Source of the DNA: Apostichopus japonicus | Lineage: Eukaryota > Echinodermata > Holothuroidea > Aspidochirotida > Stichopodidae | NCBI RefSeq assembly: GCF_037975245.1 | Contig: NC_092577.1 | Location: 5,120,001 to 5,184,000 of the forward strand | Length of the DNA: 64,000 nt | Direction: 5' to 3' | In this document: piece after piece, positions 57,033-64,000 of the stretch | How the letters are laid out: the number at the start of each line of letters is the position of its first letter | Position numbering within the stretch: the stretch's first letter is position 1 | Translations under genes and position numbers: made by a program | Notes under the pieces: model-generated | Database searches by the model: none | Seen by the model: the letters and a program-made list of their open reading frames with translations, nothing else | What the model was told of the DNA's origin: nothing

Positions 57033-60000
57033 ACATATGCGGTATATGCGTGTGTGTGTGTGATTGCATATGTCTGTTACATTTCCAGTGCAACTATTCG
57101 ATCAATAATATTTAAATGTGTTAGAAGTGCCCGTGGTATGAGCATGTGCCTTGAAGACTTTCAGTCATCGGCGAAAGGTTCTTTTTTTTGTGCTACCAAC
57201 ACAAGTATACATGTTGAAGTCCTTCAACCTTCACTAGGCTTATATTTCCAAAATACGAAGTAAATAATGACGACTCGGATTTGTTAAAAGGATAAATTAT
57301 GTCTTTTCCAGTTCGGAATGACTAAAGAGTTTGAGGGAGAGGGGAAGGGGAGGTGGAGGAGAAGGCGCCGAATGTTTAATCGATTTCTTTTAATTTATCT
57401 TTTAAGCTGATTGTCCCTACTGTTTATACCAGTATGATTTTTTACACAGCAATTTATGAAAGTTGCAGTGGCAAAGGAACCAATAACGATCAGTGCGCAT
57501 GCGTTATAACTGGCGGAGACGATCACTGTGCAGTAACTGGAAGTAAGTCGATTCATAAAGCACTATGTTGTCTTGTCATTATTACGGTCGTATAATGAAT
57601 ATACTTAACTACATTCCAGCATAAGGACAAGACGGTGGAGGAGGGTGGCGTGGGGTGAGGGGAGAGTGGGGGGGGAGGGGTTCAAAGGCCTCCATCCCAG
57701 GTTTATGTTTTGATTTCTGACATACCGACGTAACATGATTTCTGACTATCTGCACCATTTTGTAGAATCAAAAAGGGGCATGAAAAGTCAATGTTCAACA
57801 CAAGAGAATGTTTCTATTACGTGTGGGGATCGGGAGGGGGGATGGGGGAGGGAGTGTCGAAGGGGAATAATGTCATTATATGGACGACTCGTGAGCCACC
57901 TGTAGCTCTTACTGTTTTAAATTAATCTGAAAAACCACGCGCTTATAGCTGTAGCGCTGAAATGCTGTGACTCTTATTAAAATCCAGTTACGGTCGCACC
58001 CCACCATAACAAATACTTGTACCGGTATAAGTTGACTCCGACTCACATTAACATAATAATTACAGTCGGTCATTGTAGCTATGATAAATAACAACTGTGA
58101 CAATTTAGAACTGCCCATACAATCTATCCAATCAAATCCGACAAACCTCTTCAACTCACATGGCGCATATAACATAGCGAATAGTTGTATCCCCATGGAG
58201 TAAAGTTATAGTTTGGAAGTGTCCAAATTTTTAATCACTAACCTAATATCTCCTATCTGTGGTATATAGATAATGGGTTTACACCTATCACGTTGCCTAC
58301 GGACAACACTGGATTATCATACACTTGTGATACGGGAATCGTCCGAATTCAATTGGACTACACTTCAACAGCATCTAGCGCCATTTTGAGTACAAACTCT
58401 TATTTTATGGACACACTTTCACCACCACAAGAGTGTCGGTGGGACATTACTGGCCCCGAGGATTCTCAATTGGCGATAATCTTTCGCGGTTTTAATCTTC
58501 TACGAAGCGAAGATAGGTTCAGCCTAAAGTACGGCGACGGGCGAGGTGCAGAAGAGTTTCTCCGGTACTCTTCTGACGTCACAGACATACCAGTGACCCG
58601 AGCAGGACAAACTATTTCTATTCTTGACACTCCGATAACATTCGATTCTAATCTAGTCAAGATTAATTATAAATCGGGCGATTCTACTGTCTTCACAACG
58701 AACAAGGGAGCACTTTTCGAAGTTAGGTTGCTGGGTGTAGGTGAGTGTATAATTGGTCATCACGTGCTTGGTGAGTAATTAAGGAAATAAGGTCAGTAAA
58801 AAAGAAAGAAAAAAAAAAGGAAAAATGAAGAAGTATATTCACTTGGGAGTGATTGGAGTTAGGCCACGTTACAACACTGCTTATAATATTATGAAAGTGA
58901 AGATTTTGAATATCTTTTGCAACGAGTCCTGTATAGGTATAGGCTTATAGTGATCTATATGTATCAAATAGAAATGAATATGATATTATGAAATAAAATG
59001 AAATAAATGAAATAAATGAAATAAATGAAATAAATGAAATAAATGAAATAAATGAAATAAATGAAATAAATGAAATCAAATGAAATAAATGAAATAAATG
59101 AAATAAATGAAATAAATGAAATAAATGAAATAAATGAAATAAATGAAATAAATGAAATAAATGAAATAAATGAAATAAATGAAATCAATGAAATCAATGA
59201 AATCAATGAAATAAATGAAATCAATGAAATCAATGAAATCAATGAAATCAATGAAATCAATGAAATCAATGAAATAAATGAAATAAATGAAATAAATGAA
59301 ATAAATGAAATAAATGAAATAAATGAAATAAATGAAATCAATGAAATCAATGAAATAAATGAAATAAATGAAATAAATGAAATAAATGAAATAAATGAAA
59401 TAAATGAAATAAATGAAATCAATGAAATCAATGAAATAAATGAAATAAATGAAATAAATGAAATCAATGAAATCAATGAAATCAATGAAATCAATGAAAT
59501 AAATGAAATAAATGAAATAAATGAAATAAATGAAATAAATGAAATAAATGAAATAAATGAAATAAATGAAATAAATGAAATAAATGAAATAAATGAAATA
59601 AATGAAATAAATGAAATAAATGAAATAAATGAAATCAATGAAATCAATGAAATCAATGAAATAAATGAAATCAATGAAATCAATGAAATAAATGAAATCA
59701 ATGAAATCAATGAAATAAATGAAATAAATGAAATAAATGAAATAAATGAAATAAATGAAATAAATGAAATAAATGAAATAAATGAAATAAATGAAATAAA
59801 TGAAATAAATGAAATAAAGGTAATTATGATTTTCACAGAGTCTCATGTCAAATGGATATTCTGTGGGCTAAAGATGATTGGCTGACAACATTGCTGAAAA
59901 TTTTCTGAATCTTGAGGCGTTAAATCATTATCATGATAGCATTTTTTTATCGCAATATGAATATATTTTTATGAATTTCTCAACTGTTGTCAATTGCATC

Positions 60001-61749
60001 TGGCAACAGTAGGATGGATGGCGTCGTCGGAGAACTTCAGCTGCAAATGTATTTGTTTTTCTTCATAATTGGTCCATCATTAGTCCACAGACGAAAATAA
60101 TATTTCTTAGCTATAAATCATGGTAATTTTCGAGAAAAAATTCCACAAAGTACAAAGAACTTTGACATATCAACAAACTTTCCTATTGTATCATGTTTCA
60201 CGGCAATTTGCAGTAAAAATTAAATTGCAGTAATTACTGTGCCACCTGTAACACATGTTACCGTGTTACGAACACAGCGCAGTAGTTACTGATGCACGGT
60301 TGTGGAACATGAGCATGTACTTACTGTACTAGCTAAGAGTATTGGTCGCCAGACGACATCAATAGACCACACCCCCTTTGTGTGATCCGACTTTCTGGAG
60401 GGAGTTGAGGGTTTAGCCAGTCAAAGTACAACTTACATTAAATCAACTATATCTCGAGTTAGGGTTAAGAGATCGCGCTGGTGCATGAGGTATCTTTCTT
60501 TCTCTTCAATATGAGTTTCACACTGTTTGTCACCAGAAAACGTTTTAAACTGTTATCCCAACAGGTACGTGTTCCTCACCTTGTTTGAACGGTGGCCAAT
60601 GCCAGGCGTCTTGCTCGTGTACTTCAGGTTACCAAGGGGAATTCTGTGAACAGAGTGAGATTTTTCTTGCCGTTACCCATTTTATCATTCAAACCTTGTG
60701 TTTTCATTTTAATATTGAATAAAAAACGTCATGTTACACAATTGAGTAGACCCAATGTAGACTGTTTTGTTTTTTGGTAAAATATATAATGTATTAGACT
60801 AAATAGTCCAGCCACTTTCATGAATGAGCCTCAGATGTTTAAATGGTCATTTTTCCAAACTTAAAAGTGGCATAGACAACAGAACGTGGACTGCTAGCAG
60901 TACTTTGTAATTATCTAAAGAAAAATATTTCAACAGAAATTTTGTGCATTATGCAATAACCTTTAACACTGGCGAACCCTATAGGATTTCTCGTAAGAGA
61001 GGGCAAACTTTGCTACCGAAACATCTTATGCATCAATGTTCACCATACAATGTAAATTATAATACAATGTAAAAAATGTAATTTTTCAGTAATGACTGTT
61101 TCATCATTTTATGTTTAAACCATTTAACAATCTTATTTCTTGCACTTACCATTTACCATATCATTAGTTTAATCTTAATAAGAACTGTTTTTTGATGTAC
61201 GCCTATTTATAAATATTTTATATTTACACTGGTTTAAAATAAATCGAAATCGAAATGTTGCCGGTGCTCGAATCGTGGCGAATGTTTCCTCCGTGCTTAT
61301 TATACTTTTGTTGCCGCGGGTCAGTACGTTCCTGTCAATTAGCTGTCGGATTCGTATAATATCGCACGGTTATCTTATTTTAATTTTGCTGCTGCTGTTT
61401 TTTCCCTTCTTCTTCTTGTTTTCCACAGCGATTCCGCCTGATTATACCTGCGTTGTCAAAAACTTCTACACCGAACCGAACTCACCATACACTACCTCCG
61501 TTTACGCCATAGCCGGGAAAAACATATTTAACGCAAATGAATTTGACTTCGAAATTGATCCAAAGCTGAAATCGGATTCAAAAATAGTGTCTCATTCTTA
61601 TGGTAAAGAGCTGATTCTACCAGGAAGTAGTTGTAGTAGGTACAATAAGCAAGACACTTGCCGATTTTCGGGTTTAGTCTCTTGCTTGTTCTACAGCAAT
61701 GATTTTGTAGTTCCTGAGACTATACCTAGTTTCGTCGCTACTAAATCGA
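48057..61749 (+). CDS. Secreted/surface CUB-CUB-CUB-EGF protein, partial gene (7 exons, 3' end not found)
   Basis: Whole-gene entry. The seven exons are each in frame and every junction is phase 1, giving 632 residues before the last visible donor. Order: signal peptide (1-44), CUB1 (45-184), CUB2 (185-307), a 31-residue Cys-rich module (308-338), CUB3 (339-495), EGF (496-525) and an unassigned 107-residue module (526-632). CUB domains bind ligands or partners in extracellular proteins such as complement proteases, BMP1 and developmental regulators. Here each keeps only the first disulfide pair. No catalytic domain and no transmembrane helix is visible before 61749. The gene is divergent from the SLC5-like gene. 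The 3' end must lie in an exon I could not recognise, or beyond the window. Confidence 0.77.
48241..48447. repeat. (TA)n microsatellite
   Basis: About 200 bp of TA with TGTATG and TTTATA interruptions, in the first intron of the CUB/EGF gene. Confidence 0.96.
48459..48805 (-). mobile_element. tRNA-derived SINE, family A, rearranged copy
   Basis: CTAGGCTATGTACGCTGATT ... TTTGGTGACATATTTTGCCC ... is followed by the piece that should precede it (GAACAGTGAAAAAACTTTCA ... GGGATTCGAACC). The copy is permuted relative to 52371-52735. Confidence 0.72.
48820..48900 (-). repeat. TA-tailed interspersed repeat, copy 3
   Basis: GTCTAGATTAGTTGAGACTA, TGGAACACCAGTAGTTG and GCGATCATCAGACAAC are the reverse complement of the first part of copies 1 and 2, with the TA tract on the expected side. 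Confidence 0.7.
50117..50536 (+). CDS. CUB/EGF gene exon 2: CUB domain 1
   Basis: Phase 1-1 exon (140 codons), acceptor GATTTTAG, donor [22 protein letters not shown] leads into the [50 protein letters not shown], and a late [12 protein letters not shown] strand before [10 protein letters not shown]. The C...YP..Y...C.W pattern is diagnostic for CUB. Confidence 0.85.
51014..52035. mobile_element. 1-kb element with long terminal inverted repeats
   Basis: GCGAATTTTTTTCCCCAAAC AGGTTTGCAA on the left and TTGCAAACCTGTTTGGGGAA ... TTCGC on the right, each preceded or followed by GCCGGCC, form TIRs of about 40 bp. The interior is non-coding and carries a 243-bp direct duplication. It lies in the intron between CUB exons 2 and 3. 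Confidence 0.82.
51361..51846. repeat. 243-bp direct tandem duplication inside the inverted-repeat element
   Basis: ACTCTGTACACAGTGCAGTG at 51361 recurs at 51604, and both copies end AATCCAAGCATTAAA. About 95 percent identical by eye. Confidence 0.92.
52371..52735 (-). mobile_element. tRNA-derived SINE, family A, most complete copy
   Basis: The reverse strand has an A-box (TAGCCTAGTGGTTAGGGTG) and a B-box (GGTTCGAATCC). The rest runs through GGCGTTTGTCACCTATATCG to CGAAAGAGATACTTTGAACA. GTTAATGCAATGGAGG at the left and GTTAATGCAATTGCA at the right hint at a short flanking duplication. TA tracts sit on both sides. Confidence 0.78.
52736..52866. repeat. (TA)n and (ATT)n compound microsatellite
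   Basis: TA tract changing into TTATTATTA before TATATAG. Confidence 0.94.
54180..54375. repeat. Short tandem array with ATACCGGCATTAGATAG core
   Basis: About five cores of AATACCGGCATTAGATAGTATT spaced 22-23 bp, plus degenerate flanking copies. Confidence 0.85.
55457..55825 (+). CDS. CUB/EGF gene exon 3: CUB domain 2
   Basis: Phase 1-1 exon (123 codons), acceptor CATTCTAG, donor [41 protein letters not shown] and [20 protein letters not shown] with VRMSYQ are a clear CUB domain (SPnyP.yP....C.w; DfL.vyd; L.l.F.sd......GF...Y). Confidence 0.87.
56165..56515 (-). mobile_element. tRNA-derived SINE, family A, copy 6
   Basis: GAACAGTGAAAAAACTTCCA ... TGGACGCTGATTGTATGTCC ... AAGCCGGATCTCGAAAGAGA. 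The B-box is damaged (GGGATGAGAATCCCG) and a C tract has grown in. It ends in ATATATAA. Confidence 0.75.
56608..56735 (+). mobile_element. tRNA-derived SINE-like element, family D, with hammerhead-like core
   Basis: tRNA-like head: A-box TGGCCGAGTGG (56618-56628) and B-box GGTTCGATTCC (56661-56671). Ten bases on, at 56681-56705, is CTGATGA, a 4-bp stem GTCC/GGAC with loop CAAAA, then GAAAC: the conserved core of a hammerhead ribozyme. Outer stems are weak. Followed by a long TA/TCGAA tract. Confidence 0.6.
56736..57031. repeat. (TA)n array with regular TCGAA / TTGAA punctuation
   Basis: Blocks of ATATATATAT separated by TCGA or TTGA at 12-16 bp spacing, then pure TA. Confidence 0.94.
57450..57542 (+). 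CDS. CUB/EGF gene exon 4: small Cys-rich module
   Basis: 93-nt phase 1-1 exon after TTTACACAG, donor GGAA|GTAAGT. The peptide has four cysteines ([15 protein letters not shown], then DDHCAV) and no recognised family. It is supported by splice sites, matching phase and position between two CUB exons only. Confidence 0.55.
58270..58740 (+). CDS. CUB/EGF gene exon 5: CUB domain 3
   Basis: Phase 1-1 exon (157 codons), acceptor GTATATAG, donor TGTAG|GTGAGT. It contains [62 protein letters not shown] and a last strand [11 protein letters not shown]. It is longer than the usual 110-residue CUB, with an insertion of about 20 residues before the last strands. Confidence 0.83.
58988..59817. repeat. 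830-bp nonanucleotide array (GAAATAAAT / GAAATCAAT)
   Basis: About 90 copies of a 9-bp unit in two versions differing at one base (A or C). All reading frames stay open through it, giving spurious 250-290 residue frames. It lies in the intron between CUB exon 5 and EGF exon 6. Confidence 0.97.
60565..60654 (+). CDS. CUB/EGF gene exon 6: EGF-like domain
   Basis: 90-nt phase 1-1 exon after ATCCCAACAG, donor [30 protein letters not shown] followed by GYQGEFCEQ is a six-cysteine EGF module (C..pC.NGG.C...C.C..GyqGe.C). It shows no Ca2+-binding consensus. Confidence 0.87.
61429..61749 (+). CDS. CUB/EGF gene exon 7: unassigned extracellular module
   Basis: 321-nt phase 1-1 exon after TTTTCCACAG, donor TCGA|GTAAGT. 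The 107 residues ([20 protein letters not shown] ... [14 protein letters not shown]) hold four cysteines and look like a beta-rich extracellular domain, but no family is recognised. Reading through the donor would add about 35 residues to a stop at 61853, which could be an alternative end. Confidence 0.6.
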
Positions 61750-62789
61750 GTAAGTATACCTATTACCTACCGTTTATATTAATCTGTATGATATCAAAAA
61801 CTGACAGCAATTCTTTTACATACAAGATGATAGGACAAACACTACGGGTTTGACTTGTATCAGTCAAGGCAGGTGAATGAAGAATATGTATGTAGGGTGA
61901 TGGGTGAGGACGGTCGAGGGGGGGGGGGCGGGATCGGGGGGGGGGTAGGTTGTGGGGGGGGTTGGCTATCGTATTCAGTGATGGAAAATAACGATCGGTA
62001 TCATAAGGGGTAAATTCAAAGGGACCACAAATGGCCCATGTATGGGAGTGACTTAAGAGTCTACTCCGCACATTCGATTGAATATATCGTTTATATAGTT
62101 TGGAACCAACATGGCTTCAATAATGACTCTCTTTAGTCGTGACCATGCATATTAGTTGCTCAATACGGCCGCAACTATACAATCTCTCCATTGACTAACA
62201 CTCTTAATTCATAATTTTACAAGCTTCCCTATTCCTAAAGCATAGAAGGTTTCAACCGACATTACCCTGTATATCCACCACATGATAGCTCAGGCCTTGG
62301 TCTGTCATGTCACGTGCAAATGTCCATATCTTGCCCGTTTGGATTTTGAGCTATAGAAGAGGAGCAAGTTTAGCATATACGGATCGCCAACCCGTCCAAC
62401 GCATGCATGCTAGCTCCGATTTATGTCCACATTTAACCCCCCCCCCCCGGCCGAAAAAAAATGCTTTAAATATCCTCGATGTCCTTCCATTTCACACTGT
62501 TTCACATACACAGTAAAAACAATGTGTAAAAGTTCACGGGGTATAAAAGTGAGGGGTAAAGAGTTTACACAACGCTGAGTAAAACATGTATATCAGGCGA
62601 CCCAAAGACTGGTGTAATGATTTACAAATGCGTATTGTGTAAAAAAAGGACCAGTTTGCCCCACTCTACCGGTAAAACAAAATACCGGTGTAATTTGTTA
62701 CACTGCACTTGGTAAAATACATTCATGTTACAACTGTGATGTGTAAACACGCTTTCATACCGCGCCGCTGCTTGCAGAACGACAACACC
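61750..62789. other. Region between CUB/EGF exon 7 and the SAM exon
   Basis: Holds G-rich tracts (61918-61970) and a C tract (62437). A final exon of the CUB/EGF gene may be hidden here, but no acceptor with a convincing peptide in phase 1 was found. TTTCACATACACAG at 62507-62520 is a possible acceptor giving 21 residues to a stop. Confidence 0.45.
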
Positions 62790-62868
62790 ATGGAAGCCAA
62801 AAGTTCGATAGTCGTTTCACAATTCCTAGAAAACATCGGCCTAGAGGAATTGAAGCCACAATTCGAAG
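62790..62868 (+). CDS. Probable first coding exon of a SAM-domain protein (runs off the window)
   Basis: ATG at 62790 in context ACACCATGG (good Kozak) opens MEAKSSIVVSQFLENIGLEE and continues LKPQFEG, closing in phase 1 at GAAG|GTAGGA. VxxFLxxIGLExLxxxFE is the typical first helix pair of a SAM (sterile alpha motif) domain, a protein-interaction module. The rest must lie beyond 64000. Only 26 residues are visible, so the family call is tentative. Confidence 0.5.
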
Positions 62869-64000
62869 GTAGGATGATGTATTTCGGGCATTAGTACTAA
62901 CCTTTTATGCGGAAAGAATAGTATTTGAATAAGTCTTGAACTACAATTTCACCGTTGAATGCTGAACGAAAACTGTTTTAAACGGCATATTCGCCTAGGC
63001 CTCACTCTTGTTTAACGTTAGGACTAAATGTTAGTGTAAGGTCGAACGTTAGGCTAAGCTATCTCTAAAAGTAAGCGCCAAGGCTGCATATTATTATATA
63101 GCCTTCGTTACTCTCTAGATCCTCTTTTCATGCTCATAGAGACTAGGTAGTGCACATCACCATCCTGTTCGTACTAAAGATATTACTCACGTATGAGAGT
63201 AACTTAGGTTACGTCTAACGTTGGCCGACGTACGTTGAACCACCCTACCGTTGGTTTATGTTTTAGGCCCAAGTCAATTCTACATTTATATAGTGATAGG
63301 TATCCTTAACCAACACTACAATGTAAGCAAGCGATACAGCCTAGGCTAAAATTACCAGTTGAATATTACTTATATATAAGGCCAGGGAATAACTCAACAT
63401 GACTAGCATAGCCATTAAAATAAACCTCACTATGATCCTGCAGTAGTCAACAAAGCCCCTGGCTCTCATATGTTAGGGACAAATGGGAAACAAGGAAAAA
63501 GGGGCAGTTTGAAATTTCAACGCTTTGGTAGCAGTGATGAAAATAGTAAGCTTTGCAATCATAATGGCGTATGTGTGTGCTTGTGCTGCCAAGCTTGTAA
63601 ACACAGTATTTCAAGAAGGGAATTTTGGACTTCACATGTTTGGTGTGTACGTGACCACATTAGGGACAAGAAGCGCATTGATTTTTGGGGAGGTCAATTT
63701 TCATTTGGGGTGACCAGGGGTAGAATTGTGTAAACTACTAAACCTCATATCTCAAGAAGGGAAACTTGGAATGATCTCATATTGTACTTATGTAGGTGTA
63801 CTACATTGAGTAGAAGAATCCTCTTGTCTTTGGTAGAGATCAACGGTAATTTTGGGTCCACACAGGTCAAATTGTGTAAACACCATATCTGTATGCTGAG
63901 TATAAGAGGTGTCCATTTTGGTCATCAAATGTGAATATTGTTTGTCACATCTCAATGCTTTTTACAGTACTACTCAGATTGAAGTGTATTGTTCATTCTT
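62869..64000. other. Right end, probably intron of the SAM-domain gene
   Basis: AT-rich DNA with TAGGCCTAGG-like motifs and the 63470-63740 open frames, which have no family motif, no matching splice sites and atypical composition. No second SAM exon was recognised. Confidence 0.4.

Noticed and set aside
59070-59885. Open frame of 271 residues made of Asn-Glu-Ile repeats (and the two opposite-strand frames)
   Set aside because: It is entirely the 9-bp tandem repeat, which is open in several frames on both strands; no start context, splice sites or non-repeat domain.
63470-63740. Open frames near the right end containing several cysteines
   Set aside because: No family motif, no suitable splice sites, and no matching phase with neighbouring exons.

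Overview
This window is eukaryotic genomic DNA. It has multi-exon genes with GT-AG introns, dense (TA)n, (ATT)n and pyrimidine microsatellites, minisatellites and many short transposons. The protein families point to a marine deuterostome, most likely an echinoderm: a long run of hyalin-repeat (HYR) exons, SEA-like domains, two-cysteine CUB domains and an SLC5A8/A12-type carrier. The species call is inference; the sequence does not fix it.

Three genes and the start of a fourth can be rebuilt. (1) Minus strand, 33444 down to 3643: 20 coding exons whose lengths and phases sum exactly to 1,274 codons plus a stop. They give a type I membrane protein: signal peptide, ten HYR domains, two SEA-like domains, one EGF, one transmembrane helix and a proline/tyrosine-rich cytoplasmic tail. 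(2) Minus strand, 44569 down to 41882: a two-exon, 657-residue SLC5-family sodium-coupled solute carrier with a PDZ-ligand-like C-terminus. (3) Plus strand, from 48057: a secreted or surface CUB-CUB-Cys-rich-CUB-EGF protein with seven visible exons, all joined in phase 1, whose 3' end is not resolved. (4) Plus strand, 62790-62868: probably the first coding exon of a SAM-domain protein that runs off the window. Genes 2 and 3 are divergent and share a 3.5-kb intergenic region full of simple repeats.

The rest is mostly mobile and repetitive DNA. A 1.8-kb hAT element with a perfect 8-bp target duplication carries transposase remnants. Two short hAT-like elements also have perfect 8-bp duplications. 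Three copies of a TTAA-bounded MITE are present, two of them inverted around SEA exons of gene 1. There are four tRNA-derived SINE-like families, one with a hammerhead-ribozyme-like core next to its tRNA head. Two large foldback elements, a nearly identical 764-bp tandem duplication, several minisatellites and several near-perfect palindromes complete the picture.

Region by region: 1-3.6 kb is the 3' flank of gene 1 with a 53-bp minisatellite; 3.6-33.4 kb is gene 1 with transposon-filled introns; 33.4-41.9 kb is intergenic with a foldback element, a hAT MITE, a TTAA MITE and SINEs; 41.9-44.6 kb is the SLC5 gene; 44.6-48.1 kb is the divergent intergenic region; 48.1-61.7 kb is the CUB/EGF gene; 61.7-64 kb is mostly unassigned, with the SAM exon. 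No shared pathway can be claimed, but genes 1 and 3 both look like extracellular adhesion or matrix components.
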